A program made the translations under genes and the position numbers. Below are positions 30,605 to 39,866 of a stretch of DNA of 64,000 nucleotides, piece after piece. The notes under the pieces were generated by a model that saw only the letters and a program-made list of their open reading frames with translations, had not been told where the DNA came from and did no database searches. The DNA comes from Anaerolineales bacterium (lineage in GTDB: Bacteria > Chloroflexota > Anaerolineae > Anaerolineales > Villigracilaceae). The stretch spans positions 248,001 through 312,000 of the forward strand of contig JAEURJ010000013.1 of NCBI GenBank assembly GCA_016789305.1. Reading direction: 5' to 3'. The number at the start of each line of letters is the position of its first letter. The first letter of the stretch is position 1.

Positions 30605-33400
30605 ATGCCCTCACAAAAATTTGCCGATAAATATCTCCTGGCCCTTGAACAGGCCGCCAAGGAAAAACCGCAAGGTGGACTCAACGGTTTCGAGCAGGAA
30701 TGGAATCTGCTTGATGAGCAGCTTCGCCCTTTGCTCACCGTAGGCGCAGGTCCCAGTCAACACTCTTTCGTGGATTATCTGCTTGCCGAATGTGTTCCGT
30801 CCTGGCAGGCGCAATTCAGCCAGCTTGAGGTCTTTCACTGGATGACGGAATGGGCTACGCGTCCATACTATACGCCGCGCGGTGCGATTTATGAAGCGCG
30901 TTTGATGGAAGCTTCGTTGATCAATGCCATTCATCGAGCAGGTCTCCAATTTGGGGAACGTTTGCATTACTGGCATGGCAATCTTTTGTATCTCACTGAT
31001 ATTGGGCATCACTCCATCCCCGGCAATTGGAGCATTGCCAAACGTCGCTATCTTGAAAAATGTGTGGATTTGTACGGCGGCGGATTGGCGGTTGCAGGCA
31101 TTCACAGCAACCTGTCGCTGCCCGATCCGCTCTTTGCATGGGATTTCATGCATCTTTCCGCCTCGGAACGCGGCGATCACCATCTTGATGAATACAAGTC
31201 CGAATTCTATATCACTGCCACGCGTCTATTGCGTGCGTTCGCTTCCCTCTTTATCGCAAGCAGTGCGTCGACGCCGATGCAGGCCCAGGTCAAGGATGGA
31301 CGCGCGGTCGTCGTCCTGACCAAGTACGACTCGATTCGCAACCTCACATTCCCAAATCCACGCGAGATCGATCTGCCTGACCTGTATCGTTCTTATAATG
31401 ATTATCTGCAAATTTCATATGACCTGGTTCGTCGTGGTGTGCGTTTTGGTAACAACAATTACACGCCTGTGCGTGCGCGTTCATTTTCGGAACCGGTTGA
31501 GCGATTGATTTCCACCACCAGCGACGAACTCACGCATCTTTATACCCGCGGCCTGTTCGCTGCGGGTGAGGCGACACCTCCCGAAGAGATGGCCATACAG
31601 ATCGAAAAACAGAACCTGATGGCGCGTATCAACCTGCCGATGGGACGCGTCGAAGTGCGTACGGATGAGGGTGCGCACAGCCTCGATCTTGATATTGCAA
31701 ACCTGACCCTCAAACATCTTTTGCTGTTACGCATCTATTCAGACCCGCAATTTGCGCGCGGCTTCCGTTATGACCGCGAAGACATTACACGTGCCCGCTT
31801 AAATGAAAATCTCGCCGCGAAATATAGTATGCGTGCCGAGATCGAAAATCCATTGACCGCCAAGCCGATGGCCATGCGTGATTTCCTGAAGTGGACGCTT
31901 AACGAGGTCAAGCCGCTGGCAGAAGCGTTGGAGTTATGGAATGACCTGGCGCCGCTGGTTGAAATTTCCGAAGGCGCGCACAATACCGCTGAAAAATTTC
32001 GCGCACGCCTGCAGCATGAGCTGGGTGACAATGACGAAGTTCCATTTGATGCCTTGAAGGAATTGCATTTTGAACGTGAGGCGCAGATCAAGGCGGATGT
32101 GGAACATGTTGCCGCGGATTATGCCAGGTTGGGGGAGGATGCTTCCAAAATCGCCGAGTTCCTGCAACGCGGACGTGACTCGGCAAGGCAGTCCCCGCAA
32201 TCTCCAATTCAATTCCGCCCACGGACGCAGGCTGTTGTTGAAGTCTCATATCCCAACAAAACCAGCGAGATTTTGGACCTTGCCCAGCAGTTGATCCGCA
32301 TTCCCGGTGTTACTGCCTGCCCGGATGAACGTCTGGATGAAGTTCATCGCACCGGCTCCCTTGTGCACGATTATTTGAAAGATGCCGGGCTCGAGGTGCG
32401 TTTCTTCGATGGGAAATATCCCGCCGTGTATGCGACATTCCTAGGCGCCGCCAAGGAGAATCCCATCTTGTTGACGGGACATTTCGATGTGGTTGAACCC
32501 GAGCCCGACGACTCGCAATTTTTGCCACGCATCGAAGGAGATTATCTCTGGGGGCGTGGTGCAGCGGATATGAAGACTGTTGTCGCCACCTATATGGTGT
32601 GGATGAAAGATGCCCTGAAGGCGGGTGCTCCTTTTCCCAATATTGCACTGTTGCTGGTTGGCAATGAAGAAAACGGTGAGGCCGAAGCATGGGGCACGCC
32701 GCATGTGCTAAAGGAATTAAATCTCACGCCGTCGCTATTTATCGCCGGGGAGCGCACAGGTGAGAAAGGGAATGAACTCTTCGGCGAGATCTGCATTGAA
32801 AATCGCGGCGTGATGCGCTTTGACGTGATCGCCCACGGAACAAAGGCACACTCTGGTGTGGCGGGTACGGGTGATTTGAGCGAGCGCTTGATCAATGCCC
32901 GCACAGCCTTGAACGGAATTTTCGCAAAATATCTTACACTCAAAGCTGCGGATGGATGGCAATCACAGGCGAAATTCCCATTTATCAACGTGGGAACGCC
33001 TGGTGTGTATAACGTCACAGCGGCGGAAGGGATTCTTGGTGTGGAGATTCGCCCCATCCCGCAGGATGACACGTCTGCACTGCGAAAAGAAGTGGAAACT
33101 TATTGTGCCGAAAACAATTTGGAGGCGAAATTTTCCGTGATGGAAAATGGTGTGGCCTGTGACCCGAATAATCCGGCGTTGAAAGCGCTTATCGAAGCAG
33201 TTAAGCAGGCTTCGGGCGGGCAGGAAGCGAAGATCGGGAAGAAGCTCCCTGGCACTAGCGCGCGCTTCGCCCCCGGAGGTCAGGCAGTTGTGTGGGGACA
33301 ATCCGGCCTGGGTCCACATGCCAAAGATGAGCGGCATTACATCCCAAGCATTGAGCCTTATTACAAGTCATTGAATCAACTGGCAAAGTTGTGGAAATAA
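30605..33400 (+). CDS. Two-domain protein: carboxylate-amine ligase (GCS2-like) fused to M20 metallohydrolase
   Basis: Long protein of 931 aa. Residues 1 to about 460 resemble the glutamate-cysteine ligase/YbdK type carboxylate-amine ligases, with LNGFEQEWNLLDEQL near the N-terminus, AGIHSNLSLPDPLF mid-domain, and NLPMGRVEVRTDEGAHSLD. After a charged helical linker, residues from about 545 form an M20 peptidase/deacylase (ArgE/DapE/CPG2). The metal-site motifs are LLTGHFDVVEPEPDD, WGRGAADMKT and GNEENGEAEAWGT, and a C-terminal His is in GLGPHAKDERHYIP. A fusion joining peptide-bond synthesis and hydrolysis is unusual. The ligase assignment is moderate, the M20 assignment firm. Confidence 0.8.
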   Translation: MPSQKFADKYLLALEQAAKEKPQGGLNGFEQEWNLLDEQLRPLLTVGAGPSQHSFVDYLLAECVPSWQAQFSQLEVFHWMTEWATRPYYTPRGAIYEARLMEASLINAIHRAGLQFGERLHYWHGNLLYLTDIGHHSIPGNWSIAKRRYLEKCVDLYGGGLAVAGIHSNLSLPDPLFAWDFMHLSASERGDHHLDEYKSEFYITATRLLRAFASLFIASSASTPMQAQVKDGRAVVVLTKYDSIRNLTFPNPREIDLPDLYRSYNDYLQISYDLVRRGVRFGNNNYTPVRARSFSEPVERLISTTSDELTHLYTRGLFAAGEATPPEEMAIQIEKQNLMARINLPMGRVEVRTDEGAHSLDLDIANLTLKHLLLLRIYSDPQFARGFRYDREDITRARLNENLAAKYSMRAEIENPLTAKPMAMRDFLKWTLNEVKPLAEALELWNDLAPLVEISEGAHNTAEKFRARLQHELGDNDEVPFDALKELHFEREAQIKADVEHVAADYARLGEDASKIAEFLQRGRDSARQSPQSPIQFRPRTQAVVEVSYPNKTSEILDLAQQLIRIPGVTACPDERLDEVHRTGSLVHDYLKDAGLEVRFFDGKYPAVYATFLGAAKENPILLTGHFDVVEPEPDDSQFLPRIEGDYLWGRGAADMKTVVATYMVWMKDALKAGAPFPNIALLLVGNEENGEAEAWGTPHVLKELNLTPSLFIAGERTGEKGNELFGEICIENRGVMRFDVIAHGTKAHSGVAGTGDLSERLINARTALNGIFAKYLTLKAADGWQSQAKFPFINVGTPGVYNVTAAEGILGVEIRPIPQDDTSALRKEVETYCAENNLEAKFSVMENGVACDPNNPALKALIEAVKQASGGQEAKIGKKLPGTSARFAPGGQAVVWGQSGLGPHAKDERHYIPSIEPYYKSLNQLAKLWK

Positions 33401-33438
33401 AAATAGCGACCCATATATATGGGTCGCTATTTTTATTT
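33395..33438. terminator. Bidirectional terminator between convergent genes
   Basis: 18-bp perfect arms (33395-33412 and 33421-33438) built around TAGCGACCC/GGGTCGCTA with A- and T-rich flanks, loop ATATATAT. Serves the fusion gene and the opposing GNAT gene. Confidence 0.92.
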
Positions 33439-33963
33439 GTTGACCGAATAAACCAAGGTGGGAAAATTATCTCCGTCAATCCCGTCCACTTTTTTCTCAA
33501 AAGACATGCCCGCCTTTTCCGCCACCCTCTGCGAGGCAATATTTGCCGGGTCCATCAGGCAGATCAGTCGTGATAAATTTAACTGGTCAAATGCATATCG
33601 GACGATACCTCGTGCCGCTTCTGTTGCCAATCCCTTTTTCCAAAAAGCCTTGTCGATCATATAGGCCACTTCAACTTCCAATTTATCATCAATGGTCCAT
33701 GGGAGCAGTCCGCAGCGGCCGATGAATTTGCCGGTTTCTTTGTGGATGGTTGCCCACAGCCCAAGTTCGGGGTGCCTGGGATGTCCGTTCAAGAACCATT
33801 CCAACTCTTCCTTGGTTTCTTCGTAATTTAAGATACCTTCAGGGTAATACTCTCGCATTTCGGGGTCGCTATATAAGACGAATAACTTATCCAGATCATC
33901 TATTACAAGACGCCTGAGAAGTAATCGCTCGGTTTCAAGAATGACTTTGTGTTGAGCGCTCAT
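33433..33963 (-). CDS. GNAT N-acetyltransferase, RimJ/RimL type
   Basis: Acetyl-CoA-dependent acyltransferase of 176 aa. It begins ILETERLLLRRLVIDDLDKL and contains FIGRCGLLPW (beta-4). The acetyl-CoA loop is KKGLATEAARGIVRYAF, and CLMDPANIASQRVAEKAGM is the usual NxxSxxvxEKxGF segment. Substrate may be a protein N-terminus or a small amine; the sequence does not decide. Its ATG overlaps the stop of the upstream histidine phosphatase (ATGA), so the two are translationally coupled. Confidence 0.9.
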   Translation of the reverse strand: MSAQHKVILETERLLLRRLVIDDLDKLFVLYSDPEMREYYPEGILNYEETKEELEWFLNGHPRHPELGLWATIHKETGKFIGRCGLLPWTIDDKLEVEVAYMIDKAFWKKGLATEAARGIVRYAFDQLNLSRLICLMDPANIASQRVAEKAGMSFEKKVDGIDGDNFPTLVYSVNK

Positions 33964-34592
33964 TTTCTTTTTTCTGTTGGCAGAAAATCAAATGGTGGAC
34001 GTTGATTCAACTTTGCCAGGTTTGAACCGGCGTCTCCAGCATATAACATGGTAAGTGAGCCGGTGTCACAGCTTAATTTTTGAAAATGATCTAGCGGCAG
34101 CCCGAGAAAATGTGATACCGCCAGCTTGATCGGATCCGCATGAAAGACGACCGCAATAATATCCTTCGGCTTGTTATGTTTCTTGATGATACCTTCCAAT
34201 ACATTGGCAATGCGTGTCTGCAAATCCAGAAAAGATTCACCTTCGGGAAATTGAAATCGCGACGGTGCACTTTGCACGATCTTCCATTCTTTTTTTAGGC
34301 GCAGCAGTGCAAGCGATTTTCCCTGCCATTTGCCGATGTTGGTGTCCATCAGATCGGGATTTTGCGTAATTTTCAAGTTGCGGGAATTTGCGATTGGTGC
34401 GGCCGTTTCCATTGCTCGTTCCAGCGGACTCGAATAAATGGCTGTAATGGGTACATCCTTTAACGCTTCTCCCAGCGCCTCGGCCTGCTTCCGACCCCGC
34501 TCATTGAGATGAATTCCGGGCAGACGGCCAGCCAACTTCCCTGTTTTGACATACTCGTTTTCGCCGTGACGGATCAATAATAAAGTAGACAT
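33960..34592 (-). CDS. Histidine phosphatase (phosphoglycerate mutase-like) family protein
   Basis: Cytoplasmic phosphohydrolase of 210 aa. The nucleophile His is in LLLIRHGENEY near residue 9. LNERGRKQAEALGEAL and YSSPLERAMETA (second Arg) follow, and the second catalytic His is in VVFHADPIKLAVSHFLGLP. The motif order fits CobC/GpmB-like phosphatases rather than true glycolytic mutase. Start 34592 is taken because AAGGA lies just upstream; the open frame extends 20 codons further without homology. Cotranscribed with the GNAT gene. Confidence 0.88.
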   Translation of the reverse strand: MSTLLLIRHGENEYVKTGKLAGRLPGIHLNERGRKQAEALGEALKDVPITAIYSSPLERAMETAAPIANSRNLKITQNPDLMDTNIGKWQGKSLALLRLKKEWKIVQSAPSRFQFPEGESFLDLQTRIANVLEGIIKKHNKPKDIIAVVFHADPIKLAVSHFLGLPLDHFQKLSCDTGSLTMLYAGDAGSNLAKLNQRPPFDFLPTEKRK

Positions 34593-34718
34593 ATTTTCCT
34601 TGGAGTACCAAGGTACGGGTGGACCATGGTACGGTTGTATTAAATTTTTCAATCTGTATACTACATCATTATATCTGAGTTGTTTATTGTCACCTAGTTG
34701 AATGAGGAGATGTTTATC

Positions 34719-35936
34719 ATGATAAAGACAGGATTGTTGTTGAAGTGGTCGTTGGCCTTGTTTTTAGGGTTGGGGACCATCACTACCATGGCTTATTATG
34801 CGGAACCAGAGTGGGCAGTATCGATATTTGAATATCCCCAATCGATTTATGATTCCATTTTTAAGTGGCCCAAAGCACCTGAGATCGTGGATGAGGATCT
34901 GGACGGTAGCTGCGGTGTAAGAATATTCTGGGTCGATAATGAATTGAACGAAGATGGAGTTTATTTTTATCGCCGTGTCGTTGGTGAGCCAAACTTCACT
35001 GCCATCGACGCACGGCCGCCGCATCCTGGTGTCCCTGGTTCGTTTGATGATGACAATTTACCGATGGGTACCTATGAATACAAGGTCAGCGTTTTCAACG
35101 AGTATCATGAAACGTTTAGTAATGTTAGCGCGCAAATGATCATCGACGAAGATGTCTGCGGTGATGAACCGATCGTAATCAAGCCCTTGAATCCGGTAAT
35201 TACCAGTCTCGAACGTGTGAAAGGTGATACTTGCACGATCCGTGTTTATTTCAACGACAATTCCACTGATGAGGATGGTATCCGTATTTATCGTTCGGAA
35301 TGGAACGATCCCGATGTCCTTCTCGCAGAATTACCGCCTAATAATGGGCCGACAGGTAGTTATGACGATACCAACATCCCGCCCGGTCACTACACCTATC
35401 GGGTTAGTGTCTTCAACGAAAACGGTGAGTCGTTTAGCACAATAAGCGACGAGATCGAGATGACAGAGGAAGCTTGTGGTTCGGATAACATCCTTGTGCT
35501 CACTCCCAATCCTTCACTGATCTCGACTCCTGCTATTCAAGCTCAAGCTTGTGTTTGGAAGGCGGCCGTCAATGTCTTCCTGCGTAAGGGTCCGGATGTT
35601 GGTGCTTTTGACCGCCTCGTGGACGTGGAAGCCGGTAAAAGTTTCCCTGTGGTTGGTCAAAGTGAAGATGGTCAATTCTGGGCAGTGGAAGTGGAGCCGG
35701 GCGTCATTGGTTATATCAGCAAGTCCGAAAAGTTTAGCATTGTGGATGGTGATTGCTTGAATATCTCTGTTCTGACCGACCCCGAACCTGCTGTGGTCGA
35801 GCCAGTGGCGACGAAGAAGCCTGGTGATGATACTCCTTCCACCCCTCAATGCAGCGATGGAATCGATAATGACGGAGACCGAATCGTTGACATGCGTGAC
35901 AGAGGATGCAGTTCACCAGATGATACAAGCGAATAG
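34719..35936 (+). CDS. Surface protein with two FN3-like domains, SH3b domain and Cys-rich tail
   Basis: Predicted exported protein of 405 aa anchored by an N-terminal TM (LLLKWSLALFLGLGTITTMAYY). Two homologous beta-sandwich repeats of about 105 residues follow. Each has a pattern like CGVRIFWVDNELNEDGVYFYR / CTIRVYFNDNSTDEDGIRIYR and ends YKVSVFNEY / YRVSVFNENGESFS, so this is an internal duplication. An SH3b-like domain (VNVFLRKGPDVGAFDRLV to GVIGYISK) comes next. The tail is CSDGIDNDGDRIVDMRDRGC, the widespread DGxDNDxDG-type Ca-binding motif. Start chosen at 34719 with AGGAG upstream. Role: probably cell-surface adhesion or wall binding. Confidence 0.75.
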   Translation: MIKTGLLLKWSLALFLGLGTITTMAYYAEPEWAVSIFEYPQSIYDSIFKWPKAPEIVDEDLDGSCGVRIFWVDNELNEDGVYFYRRVVGEPNFTAIDARPPHPGVPGSFDDDNLPMGTYEYKVSVFNEYHETFSNVSAQMIIDEDVCGDEPIVIKPLNPVITSLERVKGDTCTIRVYFNDNSTDEDGIRIYRSEWNDPDVLLAELPPNNGPTGSYDDTNIPPGHYTYRVSVFNENGESFSTISDEIEMTEEACGSDNILVLTPNPSLISTPAIQAQACVWKAAVNVFLRKGPDVGAFDRLVDVEAGKSFPVVGQSEDGQFWAVEVEPGVIGYISKSEKFSIVDGDCLNISVLTDPEPAVVEPVATKKPGDDTPSTPQCSDGIDNDGDRIVDMRDRGCSSPDDTSE

Positions 35937-35941
35937 ACCCA

Positions 35942-35974
35942 AAAACACAGCCAGCAAATCGCTGGCTGTGTTTT
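35942..35974. terminator. Bidirectional terminator between surface protein gene and rarA
   Basis: AAAACACAGCCAGC (35942-35955) and GCTGGCTGTGTTTT (35961-35974) form a perfect 14-bp stem; the rarA stop codon overlaps its edge. Confidence 0.9.
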
Positions 35975-37382
35975 ATTTGATTTTTCGTTTCATTTCCTGA
36001 ATTTGCTCTTCAGTCATATCCGGTATATTCTCGATCTTAGAAATGCCCAATGCCTTGCGCTGAGCTTCACGCCACATTTCCAGCCGTGCTGTGATTTGAG
36101 ATTCGTATCCTTCTTGTGACGGTGAGTAGAAATATGTGCCAAGCAACCTCTTGGGTAGATATTGCTGTGGCGCAAAGTGACCTTCGCTGTCGTGTGGATA
36201 AACGTAATCCTTGCCCTGGCCAGTTGCGGCAGCGTCGCGGTTGCCGTCTTGTAAATGTCGCGGCACGGAGACTTGCCCTTCTTCCTCTATCTTTTTCATT
36301 GCCTTGAAATACGCTCCCGCGCTATTTGATTTAGGGGCCGTGGCGAGATACAGTGTTGCTTCTGCAATGGGATAAATTCCTTCAGGCAAGCCGATGAATT
36401 CAAACGCTTGCATGGCTGATGATGCGACTACAAGACCCATAGGATCGGCAAGGCCAATATCCTCCCCGGCGAGGATGATCAAGCGGCGAATGATGAATTT
36501 GGGGTCTTCGCCGGCATAGATCATTTTTGCCAGCCAATATAAAGCCGCATCGGGGTCAGAGCCGCGCACGGATTTGATAAATGCAGAGATCGTATCGTAA
36601 TGCGCGTCGCCGTCTTTGTCGTAGAGAACGGCGCGACGCTGAATTGACTCTTGCGCAACATCCAAGGTGATGTGGATCAAGCCGTCTTTATCCGGCGCGG
36701 TGGATTCAACTGCAAGTTCGATCGCATTAAGCGCGTTGCGCGCGTCGCCGGAGGAAACTTCAATTAAATGGGCGCGGGCATCGAGGTCCAATGTGATGCG
36801 TTTGTTTCCGTAGCCACGATCCTTGTCGGTGAGTGCGCGGTCGAGGAGTAATCCAGTCTCGGCTGGATTTAAGTTCCGTAGTTGAAAGACACGTGAACGG
36901 GAGATCAAAGCCTTGATAACTTCAAAGTATGGATTCTCAGTGGTGGCACCGATCAGGGTAAACGTACCATTTTCAACGTGAGGAAGAAGCGCATCCTGCT
37001 GGGCTTTGTTCCAACGATGAACTTCATCAACAAATAGAATTGTTCGTTCGTTGTGTAACCGTCTGCGTTCCAGTGCTTCGTCAATGACCACGCGCAGATC
37101 GGCCTTGCCAGCGAGAATGGCGGAAATGGTAACGAAATGACTCTTGGTGGAATTTGCGATAACCTGCGCGAGAGTGGTCTTGCCTGTGCCGGGTGGCCCC
37201 CAAAGGATGATGGATGAGAAAAGTTTATCGGCTTGAATAGCGCGGCGCAGGAGTTTGCCTTCGCCGACGATATGTTCCTGTCCGATATATTCCTCCAGCG
37301 TGCGTGGACGCATGCGTGCGGCCAGCGGCGCTTCGTTTTTCATGCGTTCCTGCATGGCATGGTCAAAAAGATCGTTGGACAT
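35973..37382 (-). CDS. rarA: Replication-associated recombination protein A (RarA/MgsA)
   Basis: AAA+ ATPase of the clamp-loader clade that acts at stalled replication forks (469 aa). The N-terminus PLAARMRPRTLEEYIGQEHI is diagnostic. Walker A GPPGTGKT is at residues 62-69, Walker B is LFVDEVHRWNKAQQDALLP, sensor 1 is TLIGATTENPYFEV, and sensor 2 lies in SSGDARNALNAIE. The C-terminal tetramerisation region has SIRGSDPDAALYWLAKM-like text (here SVRGSDPDAALYWLAKM). A TATAAT box ends 7 bases before the ATG, so its mRNA is probably leaderless. Confidence 0.95.
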   Translation of the reverse strand: MSNDLFDHAMQERMKNEAPLAARMRPRTLEEYIGQEHIVGEGKLLRRAIQADKLFSSIILWGPPGTGKTTLAQVIANSTKSHFVTISAILAGKADLRVVIDEALERRRLHNERTILFVDEVHRWNKAQQDALLPHVENGTFTLIGATTENPYFEVIKALISRSRVFQLRNLNPAETGLLLDRALTDKDRGYGNKRITLDLDARAHLIEVSSGDARNALNAIELAVESTAPDKDGLIHITLDVAQESIQRRAVLYDKDGDAHYDTISAFIKSVRGSDPDAALYWLAKMIYAGEDPKFIIRRLIILAGEDIGLADPMGLVVASSAMQAFEFIGLPEGIYPIAEATLYLATAPKSNSAGAYFKAMKKIEEEGQVSVPRHLQDGNRDAAATGQGKDYVYPHDSEGHFAPQQYLPKRLLGTYFYSPSQEGYESQITARLEMWREAQRKALGISKIENIPDMTEEQIQEMKRKIK

Positions 37383-37389
37383 ACAATTG

Positions 37390-37395
37390 ATTATA
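37390..37395 (-). promoter_or_regulatory. Leaderless -10 box of rarA
   Basis: TATAAT (37395-37390), then 7 bases, then the ATG at 37382. No Shine-Dalgarno is present. Confidence 0.55.
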
Positions 37396-37420
37396 GCAGG
37401 AAGGGAGATGTAGTATGTTG

Positions 37421-38413
37421 TTATTCAACCAGGGTGATGATGACATTGCCCTTTTTTTGATCTGTTTCGACATAGCGATGTGCCTCAACTATCTGTTCCA
37501 ATGGGTATCGCCTGTCAATGACCGTTTTGATCTTCCCTGCCTCGATCAGCTTCGCAAGAAAAGTTAGATCTTCCATGTTGTGATTCGATGTCCCAAAAAT
37601 AACCTTCCTGCTGGTAGTCTTTGAAATCCATGCCCCTTGAAGCATGTGACTCGGGCCAGGATTGCCTATAAGATAGTACCCATTTTTCTTTATCATTCTT
37701 ACACTGCGAGAAAACGAACTCCTGCCGACCACATCAAAAATGACGTCATACATCTCGCCGCTTTGGGTGAAATCTTTTTGGGTGTAATCAACCACATGGT
37801 CGGCACCGATCGAGCGCAGCATGTCCAATTTTTCGCTGCTATCCACAGCAATCACTTCCGCTCCATAGTGCTTTGCAAGTTGTACTGCGAACGTACCGAT
37901 ACTTCCGCCTGCACCATTGATCAAAACCTTTTGCCCGCTTTGGATGTTTGCCTGCCTGAGAAAATGCAGCGCTTCCAGCCCGCCGATGGAAACTGCTGCG
38001 GCTTCCTCGTAGCTTATCCCATCTGTTAGCTTTACCAGCGTCCCTCGCATTTCTTCAGGCGATGTAGGCAGGCAAATATACTCGGCATAAGCACCCATAT
38101 GAAAACCAGGAGTTCCAAAAACACGGTCACCAGCTTTGAATCGTTTTACGTCTTTGCCTGTTGATTCAATTTCCCCGGCCAGTTCCATTCCGAGTATGGT
38201 TATTCTTGCTGGTTTTCTGAACCCGATATAGATTCGCATGGGGAGCGATAGAAGGAAAGGAAACTTGAGCCTTCGCATCTCACAATCCCCGGCCGTGACG
38301 GTTGCCGCATGGATTTTGACCAGCACCTCATTGTCTTTTGGCTCAGGCTTCTCCACCTCTCCCAACTGAAGAACATCAGGTGATCCATATTTTGTCCAAA
38401 TGACAGCTTTCAT
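37421..38413 (-). CDS. Zinc-less MDR oxidoreductase (quinone reductase-like)
   Basis: Medium-chain dehydrogenase/reductase of 330 aa. The N-terminal GroES-like domain starts WTKYGSPDVLQLGEVEKPEPKDNEVLVKI. The nucleotide-binding motif is LINGAGGSIGTFAVQLAKHYGAEVIAV, in a Rossmann domain from about residue 145. The Cys zinc-site cluster of alcohol dehydrogenases is not evident, which suits NAD(P)H:quinone reductase-like members. It is paralogous to the gene at 38824, separated by a small membrane protein gene on the same strand. TATAAG ends 6 bases before the ATG, pointing to a leaderless message. Confidence 0.88.
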   Translation of the reverse strand: MKAVIWTKYGSPDVLQLGEVEKPEPKDNEVLVKIHAATVTAGDCEMRRLKFPFLLSLPMRIYIGFRKPARITILGMELAGEIESTGKDVKRFKAGDRVFGTPGFHMGAYAEYICLPTSPEEMRGTLVKLTDGISYEEAAAVSIGGLEALHFLRQANIQSGQKVLINGAGGSIGTFAVQLAKHYGAEVIAVDSSEKLDMLRSIGADHVVDYTQKDFTQSGEMYDVIFDVVGRSSFSRSVRMIKKNGYYLIGNPGPSHMLQGAWISKTTSRKVIFGTSNHNMEDLTFLAKLIEAGKIKTVIDRRYPLEQIVEAHRYVETDQKKGNVIITLVE

Positions 38414-38419
38414 TATGCC

Positions 38420-38425
38420 CTTATA
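38420..38425 (-). promoter_or_regulatory. Probable leaderless -10 box of MDR gene
   Basis: TATAAG (38425-38420), then GGCATA and the ATG at 38413. Confidence 0.4.
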
Positions 38426-38812
38426 TCACACTATTTCAGGGATCCAGTTCCACGCATACCAGATCGTTATTCCGTTGAACACAAGGCTGACCGCGATCAG
38501 GAACTTGTCATAAGCCGATGGGTAGGTGGGCAACCCAATGAGATTGAAAATGAAAAAGAACACAGCCAAAATGATGTTTGCCCAACGATTCGCAGGATTA
38601 CCCAACACCAAGGTCAGGAAAACCATAACGATCGGGATCACCATCAAGACGGCTATACCAAGCATCATGGGCTGGGTTAATTTCATGCCTCCCGTGCTTC
38701 CCATCTCTCCTGCTTTGAAATCGCCGCTGAAGATTCGAAGCACGTCACCCAGCAAGTAGGTCAACATAGTGGCAACCCATAAGGCGGAAAGCTTTATTTG
38801 CACATCTTCCAT
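38426..38812 (-). CDS. Small four-TM membrane protein (DUF6326-like?)
   Basis: Hydrophobic protein of 128 aa with four TM segments: LWVATMLTYLLGDVLRI, MMLGIAVLMVIPIVMVFLTL, WANIILAVFFFIFNLIGL and FLIAVSLVFNGITIWYAW. It resembles small uncharacterised membrane proteins (possibly DUF6326), but the match is from memory of pattern only. It lies between two MDR oxidoreductase paralogues on the same strand with gaps of about 12 bases each, so cotranscription is likely. Function unknown. Confidence 0.65.
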   Translation of the reverse strand: MEDVQIKLSALWVATMLTYLLGDVLRIFSGDFKAGEMGSTGGMKLTQPMMLGIAVLMVIPIVMVFLTLVLGNPANRWANIILAVFFFIFNLIGLPTYPSAYDKFLIAVSLVFNGITIWYAWNWIPEIV

Positions 38813-38823
38813 GATTTAACCTC

Positions 38824-39783
38824 TTAATTCTGGATTTTAATGATTACTTTTCCACGGGCATGCCCTGTTTCAAGGTAGCGAATTGCTTCAGGGGTCTCGC
38901 TTAATAAGAAGGTCTTGTCGATCACAGAGGTCAATTTTCCTGATTCGATCAAGTCCTTAATAAAAAGCAGATCTTTTTTATTTGATTTCGCTGTTTCCAT
39001 GAGGCCGACCTGTTTGCCGCCGAAGAACATTGCCTGGAACAAACGGGTGAGATTGGTAAACCCGGCTACTGAACCAATTCCTTCCGGTGTTAACGCCCGT
39101 TTCAGGTCCGGTACAGAGCGGTTTCCGACTGCATCAAAGATCAAATCATATTTTTTCCCGTTTCGAGTGAAATCTTCCTTTGTGTAATCAATGACGAAGT
39201 CTGCACCGATCGAGCGGACCAGTTCCAGGTTTCGAGTGCTGCACACTCCGGTGACTTCCGTCCCGAATGCTTTTGCGATTTGTACGGCAAATGTCCCTAC
39301 ACCGCCAGATGCGCCGTTGATCAAAACTTTTTGACCTGATTTGATCTGCCCTTTATCCCGCAATCCTTGCAAAGCAGTGAACGCCGCCAAAGGGACAGCG
39401 GCTGCCTGTTCGAATGTCATATTTGATGGTTTTAGCGCCAGGTCATCTTCATGATTACACACGTATTCGGCAAAGCTGCCCAATCCGTCCAGAGCCAATT
39501 CTCCAAAAACCTCATCACCAACCTTAAATTGTGTGACGTTTTTACCAACTGCCTCGACACGCCCTGCCAGGTCCGCGCCGAGGCCGGGATGCCTGGGTTT
39601 GAAAAGCCCATTCGCGAGACGTGCCAGGAATGGCTCGGCCCGCATAGTATGCCAGTCCGCTGGGTTTACGGAGGCGGCATGGACTTTTACCAGCACTTCA
39701 TTGTCTTTTGGGGTGGGTATTTCTATTTCTTTGAGTTGCAGGACGTCCGGGGATCCGTATTGGGTGAACAAAATTGCTTTCAT
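38824..39783 (-). CDS. NAD(P)-dependent MDR oxidoreductase
   Basis: Second medium-chain oxidoreductase of 319 aa, paralogous to the one at 37421. The N-terminus KAILFTQYGSPDVLQLKEIEIPTPKDNEVLVKV is nearly the same design. PRHPGLGADLAGRVEAVGKNV follows, and the coenzyme motif is LINGASGGVGTFAVQIAKAFG. The C-terminus KVIIKIQN is typical. Start 39783 is set by AAGGAG 5 bases upstream, though the frame is open for 82 more codons. Likely reduces quinones or enals with NADPH; substrate not identifiable. Confidence 0.88.
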   Translation of the reverse strand: MKAILFTQYGSPDVLQLKEIEIPTPKDNEVLVKVHAASVNPADWHTMRAEPFLARLANGLFKPRHPGLGADLAGRVEAVGKNVTQFKVGDEVFGELALDGLGSFAEYVCNHEDDLALKPSNMTFEQAAAVPLAAFTALQGLRDKGQIKSGQKVLINGASGGVGTFAVQIAKAFGTEVTGVCSTRNLELVRSIGADFVIDYTKEDFTRNGKKYDLIFDAVGNRSVPDLKRALTPEGIGSVAGFTNLTRLFQAMFFGGKQVGLMETAKSNKKDLLFIKDLIESGKLTSVIDKTFLLSETPEAIRYLETGHARGKVIIKIQN

Positions 39784-39866
39784 GATTCTCCTTGTTGAAA
39801 TGATGCTTACTTTACGCGGCATTTCAAGATAAGTTTCAGGAAATGGAAGGCAGATTGTAAAGTGGC

